Positions 34,706-41,604 of a DNA stretch of 41,604 nucleotides are shown here, one piece after another. The translations under genes were made by a program, and so were the position numbers. Origin of the DNA: JAVKDP01 sp040222185. Its GTDB lineage: Bacteria; Bacteroidota; Rhodothermia; Balneolales; Balneolaceae. The notes beneath the pieces are model-generated. The model searched no databases and had not been told where the DNA came from. It saw only the letters and a program-made list of their open reading frames with translations. The DNA lies in contig JAVKDP010000104.1 in NCBI GenBank assembly GCA_040222185.1, positions 1-41,604 on the forward strand, read 5' to 3'. Position 1 is the first letter of the stretch; every line of letters begins with the position of its first letter.

Positions 34706-35629
34706 ATGGCTTCAACTACCGAACAGCTGTTCCATTCACTTAATAAACTAGATACTGAGCAGCGGAATATTAAAACAGCAGAAATTGACCTGGCAAACTC
34801 TTTCGAAATTGTAGAGCTGATAAACAGGGAAGATCAAAAAGTTGCTATCGAAATTGATAAAAAGCTTCCAGAGATAGCCACGGCCGTTGATTTAGTAAGC
34901 GAGAGTTTTTCAGTAGGTGGTCGGCTCTTGTATTTCGGAGCAGGAACTAGTGGCAGACTAGGCGTATTAGATGCAGCAGAGTGCCCGCCAACATTTGGAA
35001 CGCACCCCGAACAGGTACGGGGGTTTATAGCTGGTGGAAAACAAGCCATGTTCAGAGCCCAGGAGGGAGCAGAAGACTCGGAAGAAGTTGGTATTGCCGA
35101 TCTTGATAAAAGTAAAGCCACTTCACTTGATGTAGTATGTGGGCTTGCTGCAAGTGGCAGGACACCTTATGTGCTTGGGGTTTTAAAAGAGGCGGCAAAA
35201 AGGAGGATTAAAACAATTTTTGTAACCACTGTTCCGGAATCACAACTCAATGTAGAAGCAAATATAATTATTGATGTGCCTGTTGGCCCGGAAGTAATTA
35301 TGGGCAGCACCCGGATGAAAAGTGGTTCTGCTCAAAAAATGATATTAAATATGATTACTACGGGAGCAATGATTCGGCAGGGGAAAGTCTATGAGAATGT
35401 TATGGTTGATCTACAGCTTACAAACGAAAAGCTTGTAGAGCGGGCAAAAAGGATTATTTCAACTTTTGGAGATGTTAGTTACGAAAGAGCTACGGAACTG
35501 CTGAAACTTTCAGATGGACATGTTAAAACAGCTATTGTAATGGCGATAAATAAACTGGATAAAAAAGAAGCGGTAGAGTTACTCCGCGTAAATGATGGTT
35601 TTATAAGAAGAGCACTTCGAGGATATTAG
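34706..35629 (+). CDS. murQ: N-acetylmuramic acid 6-phosphate etherase
   Basis: 307 residues, normal length. It cleaves the lactyl ether of MurNAc-6-phosphate in peptidoglycan recycling, in the cytosol. The SIS fold is shown by LLYFGAGTSGRLGVLDAAECPPTF and GSTRMKSGSAQKMILNMI, with the catalytic Glu in AAECPPTF. It follows accC by 6 bases and precedes plsC-like by 2, so all are likely in one operon, although the pathway link is not obvious. Confidence 0.96.
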   Translation: MASTTEQLFHSLNKLDTEQRNIKTAEIDLANSFEIVELINREDQKVAIEIDKKLPEIATAVDLVSESFSVGGRLLYFGAGTSGRLGVLDAAECPPTFGTHPEQVRGFIAGGKQAMFRAQEGAEDSEEVGIADLDKSKATSLDVVCGLAASGRTPYVLGVLKEAAKRRIKTIFVTTVPESQLNVEANIIIDVPVGPEVIMGSTRMKSGSAQKMILNMITTGAMIRQGKVYENVMVDLQLTNEKLVERAKRIISTFGDVSYERATELLKLSDGHVKTAIVMAINKLDKKEAVELLRVNDGFIRRALRGY

Positions 35630-35631
35630 AT

Positions 35632-36360
35632 ATGTTAAGGGTTTTATTCAGTATATATGTTTGGACGTATTATGTGCTGTTATTCAGTACTTTTTTTGTT
35701 CTTATTCTAGTCACGTTTCTTGCTACTTTTTTGTTTGATAAGTACCGGAGGATTCCTAATAAAGTATTGGCATTCATGGCTTATCTGATGATTCATCCAA
35801 CACCTTCGTGGAAAATAGAAATGGAAGGAATGGAGAAGTTTGATGCAACCAAGCCCACTATTTTTATTGGTAATCATCAAAGCTTTATGGATATCCCGTT
35901 AGCTTATCAACTGCCGTGGAATATGAAATGGGTTGTAAAACAAAGCATGGCTTACATACCTGTAATGGGGTGGTTGGTAAAATTAACAGGGCAGCTCACT
36001 ATAAATAGAACGAGTAAGTCTGCGTTGAAAAAATTATCAAATTTGGTGAATCCATTAAAAGAACTAGTTCCCGTTATGATATTTCCCGAAGGAACACGTT
36101 CTTTAGATGGAGAAATTAAGTCGTTTAAGAATGGTGCGTTTCTTCTTGCGATGGAACATGGATTTAATATTCAGCCAATAGTAATTGATGGGGCCTATAG
36201 TGCGTTACCCTCTGGATCGAAATTATTTAATACGAAATGCAGGTTTAAACTTTCAGTATTAGATCATATCGATCCGAAAGGTTTCTCGAATATGAATGAA
36301 TTGAAAACTTTCGCCAGAGAAGTAATTATAAACGAGCAAAAAAGATTAAAAGATAGTTGA
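35632..36360 (+). CDS. 1-acyl-glycerol-3-phosphate acyltransferase (PlsC-like)
   Basis: 242 residues. Two hydrophobic stretches near the start (about 7-38) anchor it in the inner membrane. The acyltransferase motifs are IFIGNHQSFMD (HX4D) and IFPEGTRSLDGEIKSFKNG (EGTR), as in PlsC-type enzymes of phospholipid synthesis. It starts 2 bases after murQ and overlaps the TonB-like gene by 4 bases. Confidence 0.93.
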   Translation: MLRVLFSIYVWTYYVLLFSTFFVLILVTFLATFLFDKYRRIPNKVLAFMAYLMIHPTPSWKIEMEGMEKFDATKPTIFIGNHQSFMDIPLAYQLPWNMKWVVKQSMAYIPVMGWLVKLTGQLTINRTSKSALKKLSNLVNPLKELVPVMIFPEGTRSLDGEIKSFKNGAFLLAMEHGFNIQPIVIDGAYSALPSGSKLFNTKCRFKLSVLDHIDPKGFSNMNELKTFAREVIINEQKRLKDS

Positions 36361-37037
36361 GCCAGAATGGTATAGATAAAGTGATAAGCGATACGCATTA
36401 TATACATCGTATAATGCTATCAATCATTGTATCTCAACTAATCCTGATTTCCATATTCAGGTTGTGGCCAGAAATGGAGCAAAAGGAAGAAGTTTTTTAC
36501 TCCTTTGAAAGAGAAGCTTTTATTGTTGAAGAGATGATAATCACGCACCAGGCTAATGCTCCTGCTTCTCCACCAAAACCCCAGGTTCCGATACCAGTAC
36601 CAAATGACAATGTAATTGAAGAAGAAATTGAGTTTCCTGAGCTTGAAGATTTCATTTCAAGTGATCCGCTTAGTGAAGAGCTTACAACAGGGCAGAGGGG
36701 AGATGAAGAGCGTATATCTGGGAATCCGGAACGCCCGCCAAGGGTAATCAAAATATTTGAACCTACATTCCCGGCCGAAGCGAGAAGGGCAGGAGTTAAG
36801 GCGATGGTGTTTGTGAACTTTTTAGTTTCGCGTGAAGGATTGGTTAAAGAAGCATACATCTCTGAAATAAGACTGTACGATGAAAAAGGAAAGAATTATG
36901 AAGTTGTTCAGGATATTGGATATGGTTTGCTGGAAGCAACAATAGAAGCCGCCTATAAATGGAGGTTCAGACCCGCAAAAGACGAAGATGAATTAGTTGG
37001 TGCATATACCCAGAATTCATTTATTTTTGGTTTTTGA
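36357..37037 (+). CDS. TonB-like energy transducer
   Basis: 226 residues. One transmembrane helix (about 19-37) is followed by a Pro/acidic periplasmic stretch (about 65-110, PKPQVPIPVP) and a C-terminal TonB domain (about 125-226, FPAEARRAGVKAMVFVNFLVSREG, AAYKWRFRPAKDE). It would transmit proton-motive force to TonB-dependent outer-membrane receptors. Start TTG at 36357 overlaps the acyltransferase stop; a GTG at 36381 is a possible later start. No exbB/exbD genes are near. Confidence 0.87.
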   Translation: MSQNGIDKVISDTHYIHRIMLSIIVSQLILISIFRLWPEMEQKEEVFYSFEREAFIVEEMIITHQANAPASPPKPQVPIPVPNDNVIEEEIEFPELEDFISSDPLSEELTTGQRGDEERISGNPERPPRVIKIFEPTFPAEARRAGVKAMVFVNFLVSREGLVKEAYISEIRLYDEKGKNYEVVQDIGYGLLEATIEAAYKWRFRPAKDEDELVGAYTQNSFIFGF

Positions 37038-37040
37038 ACA

Positions 37041-37071
37041 TTGCTAACGGTACCAATTAGTTCTATCTTTG
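37041..37071 (+). promoter_or_regulatory. Bacteroidota-type promoter for tRNA-Ser
   Basis: TTG at 37041-37043 and TATCTTTG at 37064-37071, spaced by 20 bases, end 16 bases before the mature tRNA 5' end. It matches the same TTG/TAnnTTTG pattern as at 22875. Confidence 0.8.
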
Positions 37072-37087
37072 CCGCCTGTTTGAAAAC

Positions 37088-37175
37088 GGAGAGGTGCCGG
37101 AGCGGTCGAACGGGCTCGCCTGGAAAGCGTGTGTGCCTCACAAGGGTACCGAGGGTTCGAATCCCTCCCTCTCCG
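37088..37175 (+). tRNA. tRNA-Ser(GGA)
   Basis: 88 bases, class II with a long variable arm. Acceptor stem GGAGAGG/CCTCTCC, discriminator G, D stem CCG/CGG, anticodon loop CTGGAAA with anticodon GGA, and T arm GAGGG-TTCGAAT-CCCTC are all clear. The 3' CCA is not encoded (CA then T follows the discriminator). In the anticodon stem CTCGC/GCGTG the second pair is a T-T mismatch (positions 28 and 42), where relatives usually have GCGAG; this may be real or a base error. Serine codons UCC and UCU are read. Confidence 0.95.
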
Positions 37176-37269
37176 CATTTTCAACTCTGCCTGCCTAAAA
37201 TGGATCTGACAATTAGTAATAAATTAATTACGAATTCGAGTTTTTATTGATATTTTATCCGCCGTCAAA

Positions 37270-37304
37270 TTGGGGTACGTATTAGTTACGTTATTTTAAT
37301 TTTG
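37270..37304 (+). promoter_or_regulatory. Weak candidate promoter for the large lipoprotein gene
   Basis: TTG at 37270-37272 and TAATTTTG at 37297-37304 fit the TTG/TAnnTTTG pattern, but with a spacer of 24 bases, longer than usual. It would give a leader of about 70 bases before ATG 37380. Confidence 0.35.
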
Positions 37305-37379
37305 TTTAAGGCGTGCCTTTCATAGGTTACGGGTATAAGAATTCAAGGGTTTATAAACATAAAAACAAATATATAACAG

Positions 37380-39662
37380 ATGCGAAATTTTAAGCTGTTA
37401 ACGGTTTGTCTTATAGTAGCAGGTACATTTATCGGGTGCGAGGCTCCTAAAAAAGCAGACTTTACAACATCTCATAAGATCGAAGCTCCTTTATTATTCA
37501 ATAAAGAGTTTCAATTTCTCGGCGGAGGCGATGGCGCCGAGGTATTAATAGACACTACCAAAAGCGAATTCGATTCGCTTTTTACAATTGTAGGAGCCGG
37601 TGACGATTTTGGACTGATAGTCCTCTCAAAAGAAGAAGAATTCGACTTCGGTGATTTAAATGAAGCCATTCCTGAAATCAGTGCTGATCCGGCTAATTTT
37701 AGTTCGGAAGTAGGCGAGCTGGAAATTGGAAACTTCTCTTCAGGTGATGGAAATCTGGGTACTGCAAGTTTTCAAGATCTTACAGGCCTCAATCCGGCAG
37801 TTGTTCCTGCTGGAACTCCAATTCCAGGTGGATCAACACCAACTCCGGTAAATATTAATGTTGGTTCTAATACTGATTTCTTTGTTAGTGCAACTATTAA
37901 GAGGGGAGCAATTGAGATTTCAGTAACTAATAATCTTGGATTTGATATCAGCGCAATTGATATCGACTTAAATTCAGGTGCTTCAGTTGTCGGGAATACT
38001 ACAATTAACAATGTTAATAACGGCCAAACTACTTCCGATCAGATAGTATTCTCAGATGGAGATGTACTTTCAAACCTGAATGTAGATGTTTCTGTTAGCT
38101 GGAATGCACAGAATACTGCTGCTACACCTGGAGACCTGGTAGTAGAAAACATTGTTGGTATCGATCTTGTAGCATCACAAGTAGAAGCTGCTCTGGAAGC
38201 ACAGGATTTCTCAACAAGCAGTTCATCTACCTTCGATAGCTCAGAATTTACATTCACGGACCCTTCACATTATGTTGAGCTGGAATCCGGTACTATATCT
38301 ATTGATCCAATTGTAAACGGACTGGATCTGACTATAGAAACATTAATTATTTCATTTCCTGATATAAGACAAGGGCCAAATTACCTTGCTTCAGATAGTT
38401 TAGTTATTTCATATGTCAATTCTGGCGGAGTGGATGGAAGAATTCTTCGGTCCAGTACTTCAGTTGAAAAAGTTGTTGATCTTGCAGGATATAGAATATT
38501 TGCTCTTGGCAATGAAGTGAACTATAACATTTCAGCAGTTACTGAAAATACCCAGGATGCAGCACCAGGAGATCAAACCAGGGTTATTAACGAAACTCAG
38601 GAAATAAGCTCAAGTGTTAGTATTAGCAATCTCGCTATAAAGACTGCTTTTGGAGCTATCGCTTCGCAAACAACATTACTGGGAGATGATGACCCATCAA
38701 ATGGTGTAGATGTGATTGATCTCTTCAATGAAACTGAAACTGAGTTAACCGAAATCGATGGACTTGAAGATTTATCAGGCCAAATTGATGGTTTAGAGTT
38801 TACTCAAACAGCACTTACAATAAATTATACTTCCAATATTGGAGTACCTACCACGATTTATGCTGCCATGTTAGGTATAGATGGGGAAGGAGAGCAAATT
38901 TTCTTAAGTGGTACGGCTGCCGAAACTCAGGTTGAAGCTGGAGATCCTATTTCAGGGATATTGAATAATGGTGTCCAGGTTACTCCTGAGCAAATGATCA
39001 AGTTTACATTAACTCCTAGTCCTGATGGCTCTACTATTGTGTCTTCAACAGTATTTGATGAGACCAATTCTACGGTTAGCGACTTTTTGAACAACTTGCC
39101 TAGCGAGATCAGATTCGTAGGTAAATCGATTGTAAATGAATCAAATGGTGAAGCAACTATATCTACACCTTTAGAGTTTGATCCTTCAATTAGCATTGAT
39201 TTACCTCTGGCTTTTAGAACAGAAACGGCAGCAACTTTCTCTGATACAACAGAGACAAGTGATTTCGAAGACTTCCCGAAGGGTGAAGATGATACACAGA
39301 TTGCTGATGGTGAGCTTATTATTTCTTATGAAAACGGGCTTCCACTTGGTTTCGATATCGAATTGATATTTGTTGATTCTCTTGATGCTGAAGTGACTAG
39401 TGTTCCTCTTCCAGGAGATGACCTGTTAGAGCTTCTTGCTTCAGAAGTAGATGCAACAACTCGCTTTTCGTCAAACCCATCAACCGGGAATTTAGTAATA
39501 GCACTTACAACCGATCAGTTGAATCAGTTATATAGGACACGAAAGGTGATTCTTTCTGCGAACCTTAGGACTACGAATAATGAAGAGGTTAAAATGAGAG
39601 CCGAAGACTCCATTATTATAAGCGTTAGTGCCAAGCTGAAAATCGAAACTACAGTAAATTAA
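37380..39662 (+). CDS. Large acidic lipoprotein of unknown function
   Basis: 760 residues with a signal peptide and lipobox (FIGC, Cys20). The rest is acidic, rich in Ser, Thr, Asn and Asp, with almost no Cys, and seems made of successive beta-sandwich segments, e.g. EISVTNNLGFDISAIDIDLN at about 180-200 and IRFVGKSIVNESNGEATIS near 580. I recognise no named family. It is followed after 13 bases by an outer-membrane barrel gene, and this lipoprotein-plus-barrel order suggests a cell-surface pair. The partner role is inference. Confidence 0.8.
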   Translation: MRNFKLLTVCLIVAGTFIGCEAPKKADFTTSHKIEAPLLFNKEFQFLGGGDGAEVLIDTTKSEFDSLFTIVGAGDDFGLIVLSKEEEFDFGDLNEAIPEISADPANFSSEVGELEIGNFSSGDGNLGTASFQDLTGLNPAVVPAGTPIPGGSTPTPVNINVGSNTDFFVSATIKRGAIEISVTNNLGFDISAIDIDLNSGASVVGNTTINNVNNGQTTSDQIVFSDGDVLSNLNVDVSVSWNAQNTAATPGDLVVENIVGIDLVASQVEAALEAQDFSTSSSSTFDSSEFTFTDPSHYVELESGTISIDPIVNGLDLTIETLIISFPDIRQGPNYLASDSLVISYVNSGGVDGRILRSSTSVEKVVDLAGYRIFALGNEVNYNISAVTENTQDAAPGDQTRVINETQEISSSVSISNLAIKTAFGAIASQTTLLGDDDPSNGVDVIDLFNETETELTEIDGLEDLSGQIDGLEFTQTALTINYTSNIGVPTTIYAAMLGIDGEGEQIFLSGTAAETQVEAGDPISGILNNGVQVTPEQMIKFTLTPSPDGSTIVSSTVFDETNSTVSDFLNNLPSEIRFVGKSIVNESNGEATISTPLEFDPSISIDLPLAFRTETAATFSDTTETSDFEDFPKGEDDTQIADGELIISYENGLPLGFDIELIFVDSLDAEVTSVPLPGDDLLELLASEVDATTRFSSNPSTGNLVIALTTDQLNQLYRTRKVILSANLRTTNNEEVKMRAEDSIIISVSAKLKIETTVN

Positions 39663-39675
39663 GGGAAGCAGAATA

Positions 39676-41187
39676 ATGAAAAATTTAAAAATCATATTTA
39701 CGATTTGTTTTTGTGTTGCTGCTACTTCCTTGTATGCACAGAGCAGGCACTATAACTCACAAACACTAGGCATGGGAGGAGGAGGAACAGCTTATATCGA
39801 TGGCTATCACTCAAATTTCCTGAATCCTGCTAACCTGATGCTTAAAAAAGCAAAAAGGCCGAGTACTTCACTTGGTATTTTTGGTGGCTTAGGTGTTAAT
39901 GTAGGCGGTTCATTAGTAAACCTTGGAGTTTATGATGACTATTTTACTAAAGGTTTAACTCTTGAAGGCCAGGTTAGAGAAGATATGTTAAATGATTGGT
40001 TTGGAGCTGGTGTAAATAACACCAGAGACCTGGCTGTAAATCTTGACATAGTTCCACTAGGTTTTTCTAAAAGAGGACGAAAGTCAGCTCTAAGTTTTGC
40101 CACAAGAGTGAGGGTTATTGAAGACTTTACAATTAACAGGGGTTTCGCTGAACTAGCTTTTTATGGCCTCGATTCAGATCAATTCGGTTCAGCTGTTCCA
40201 GTAAACTTTAATAATACAACGATCTCATACGCAGAGGTTTCAATTGCTTACGCAAGAGAAATTCCGCTTCCTTTACAGGGCTTAGTTGAATCTCTTCCTT
40301 TTATAAATGGTGTTAAGCTTTACGCAGGTGTTGCTCCAAAATATATTGTTGGGGTTCAAGCTTCAGAGCTCGATTTCACTTCTACACTTCAAGTAGAGCC
40401 AGTAGGACCAACAACTGCGGGTGGAATTACTCAGAATTTTGATTACTCGTTATATGCTTTTGGTGAGCTTTCTGACCAACTAGCGAATTATGCAACTGCA
40501 AGACAGTCAAACCCTGATGCAAAATTTGATGATTTTGTGGATTATTCAGGATCTGATAGCGGAACATTAGGTTCAGGCTTTGGAATGGATTTAGGTGTTA
40601 CTGCTGAAATAGATGTTTCTTTACCAGTACTTGGAATTTTGGGAAAACGACAGGTTTTACGCCTGGCTATGTCGGCTACTGATTTAGGTAGTGTTAAGTT
40701 TGACAAATCACCAACCCGAGTTACTGCAAATGGAGAAATTACATTTGATGGTGATGCAGGAGATGATACTTTCGAAGATTACCTGGATAATTTTTCAGAT
40801 AGTTTACAGAACGATGTATATGGTGATTTTACTTCAGTAGAAGAAGGAGCACGAAAGTATGAATTACCAGGTATGTATAACTTTGGTGCTGCCTTAACAC
40901 TCGGTAAACTTACTACAACTTTAGACTATGGATTTGGCTTTAACAGTACAGGTGCTAATACAAGAAGAAGTTCTCTAACATTAGGTACAGAGTACAGGTT
41001 ACTTGGATTTATCCCGTTAAGATTTGGTACTCGTTTAGGTGGGTATTCTTCAACTGTTTATTCCGCCGGATTTGGAGTAGATCTGAAATTCATTGAATTC
41101 TCATTCGCTGCACAGAGTGCTTCCAATTCAGGAGAATTGGGAAGTTCCGTAGCAGCGGCATGGAGTGGTTTACTGATCAGATTCTAA
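39676..41187 (+). CDS. Outer-membrane beta-barrel protein (DUF5723-like)
   Basis: 503 residues with a signal peptide (MKNLKIIFTICFCVAATSLYAQ). The start of the mature protein, TLGMGGGGTAYIDGYHSNFLNPANLML, resembles the FadL/PorV-type and DUF5723 families of outer-membrane proteins that begin with a G-rich LGMGG motif and an NPA segment. Later strands (LTLGTEYRLLGFIPLRFGTRLGG, FGVDLKFIEFSFAAQS) and the terminal Phe (SGLLIRF) are typical of BAM-assembled barrels. It follows the large lipoprotein by 13 bases and is likely co-expressed. Transported substrate unknown. Confidence 0.85.
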   Translation: MKNLKIIFTICFCVAATSLYAQSRHYNSQTLGMGGGGTAYIDGYHSNFLNPANLMLKKAKRPSTSLGIFGGLGVNVGGSLVNLGVYDDYFTKGLTLEGQVREDMLNDWFGAGVNNTRDLAVNLDIVPLGFSKRGRKSALSFATRVRVIEDFTINRGFAELAFYGLDSDQFGSAVPVNFNNTTISYAEVSIAYAREIPLPLQGLVESLPFINGVKLYAGVAPKYIVGVQASELDFTSTLQVEPVGPTTAGGITQNFDYSLYAFGELSDQLANYATARQSNPDAKFDDFVDYSGSDSGTLGSGFGMDLGVTAEIDVSLPVLGILGKRQVLRLAMSATDLGSVKFDKSPTRVTANGEITFDGDAGDDTFEDYLDNFSDSLQNDVYGDFTSVEEGARKYELPGMYNFGAALTLGKLTTTLDYGFGFNSTGANTRRSSLTLGTEYRLLGFIPLRFGTRLGGYSSTVYSAGFGVDLKFIEFSFAAQSASNSGELGSSVAAAWSGLLIRF

Positions 41188-41203
41188 AGAATCATATCTT
41201 TTT

Positions 41204-41235
41204 TAAAAGCCCGCTAGAAATAGTGGGCTTTTTTT
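41204..41235. terminator. Bidirectional rho-independent terminator
   Basis: The stem AAAAGCCCGCTA / TAGTGGGCTTTT (one G-T pair) with loop GAAA has T runs on both strands. It ends the plus-strand barrel gene and overlaps the stop of the convergent oxidoreductase gene. Confidence 0.85.
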
Positions 41236-41604
41236 ATGCCTCTAATCTTTGGATATCAAGTTCTTTGTCAAGAGGAGTTCCGTCAATCAGGTATTGACTC
41301 ATCAGGAAAGAAAGGTAACCACTATACAAAAGACCTTTGGAACCGAGTCCTGAAAATATAAATGCATTATCAAGATCTTTAAGCTTTCCCATTATTGGTT
41401 TTCTATTTGGGGTAGAAGCTCTGACTCCCGACCATTGGCTAAGAACTTTGTATCTGCCTTTTAAAGCGGGAAGCACTTTTTCAAATCGTTGAACCAGGTA
41501 ACTCAATCCTTTTTCATCAATGCCGGAATGTTCGAACGAGTGTTCATAAGTACTGCCAACAACGAAGGTCTTTTTTGAAAGAGAAGTAATATATCCCAAT
41601 GCTG
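41234..41604 (-). CDS. FAD-dependent oxidoreductase, C-terminal part (partial)
   Basis: The visible 123 residues are the C-terminus; the frame stays open to the right edge, so the N-terminal FAD domain is outside. GYITSLSKKTFVVGSTYEH, SQWSGVRASTPNRKPIMG and AFIFSGLGSKGLLYSG match the C-terminal half of the DAO family (glycine/D-amino-acid oxidase type, also the MnmC oxidoreductase domain). The final FAD-contacting motif GLGSKGLLY is clear. The exact substrate cannot be said. Confidence 0.85.
   Translation of the reverse strand, partial: ALGYITSLSKKTFVVGSTYEHSFEHSGIDEKGLSYLVQRFEKVLPALKGRYKVLSQWSGVRASTPNRKPIMGKLKDLDNAFIFSGLGSKGLLYSGYLSFLMSQYLIDGTPLDKELDIQRLEA

Noticed and set aside
36953..37250. 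Short frames on both strands across the tRNA-Ser gene
   Set aside because: They overlap the TonB-like gene end, the promoter and the tRNA; no protein features.

Overview
The window looks like a chromosomal segment of a moderately AT-rich, Gram-negative, probably marine bacterium of the Bacteroidota / Balneolota (Rhodothermota-like) assemblage. Support comes from several lines: promoters of the Bacteroidota type (TTG, then TAnnTTTG, e.g. 22875-22904 and 37041-37071), few strong Shine-Dalgarno sequences, a DUF5117/DUF4953-type zinc metalloprotease lipoprotein, a Y_Y_Y sensor kinase, many lipobox proteins, a CotH protein beside an outer-membrane barrel, and a tRNA without encoded CCA. The exact genus is an inference I cannot verify.

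Layout. 1-5629 (minus): a three-gene surface/signalling operon read from right to left: a membrane sensor histidine kinase, a secreted FecR-domain protein, and a PKD-repeat surface protein that runs off the left edge. 5801-8191 (plus): a small winged-helix-like protein, a 491-base non-coding stretch (a relic of tRNA-Gly, a nested palindromic repeat, and a hairpin with an eight-G tract), then a small membrane protein and a secreted SH3 plus ComEC-like metallo-beta-lactamase-fold protein. 8293-10773 (minus): metalloprotease lipoprotein. 10960-12075: alanine dehydrogenase with a strong terminator.

12180 to about 16050 is a visibly AT-rich accessory block. It has a small protein with an acidic N-terminal half and a cationic amphipathic C-terminal half, a near-duplicate of the ald terminator, a 29-base direct repeat, a V8/trypsin-like serine protease, a 144-residue orphan with a His/Asp-rich tail, and the sensor part of a propeller/Y_Y_Y histidine kinase whose reading frame is broken at a T tract (14425-14430). 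The kinase half of that gene returns to host-like composition and is followed by its likely LuxR-type response regulator and a small tyrosine-phosphatase-like protein.

18230-25360 is mostly housekeeping: a LolC/E-type permease and lysS (minus), then phosphopantetheinyl transferase, a Rossmann/DUF2520 protein and an alkyltransferase-like DNA-repair protein in one tight run, a thioredoxin-like secreted protein, and queD-queE-SDR. 25370-29210 (minus) carries cell-surface genes: CotH-like lipoprotein, outer-membrane barrel, and a parallel beta-helix lipoprotein. 29317-31994 (minus) is lacI-type regulator, purC and a methyltransferase in one compact operon. 32179-37037 (plus) holds a phytoene/squalene synthase, biotin carboxylase, murQ, an acyltransferase and a TonB-like protein. 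A tRNA-Ser(GGA) follows, then a large unknown lipoprotein paired with an outer-membrane beta-barrel protein, and at the right edge the C-terminal part of an FAD-dependent oxidoreductase on the minus strand.

The best candidate for something undescribed is the 12253-14140 block: a possible membrane-active peptide precursor, a V8-like protease able in principle to process it, and an orphan partner. Function is inference only.
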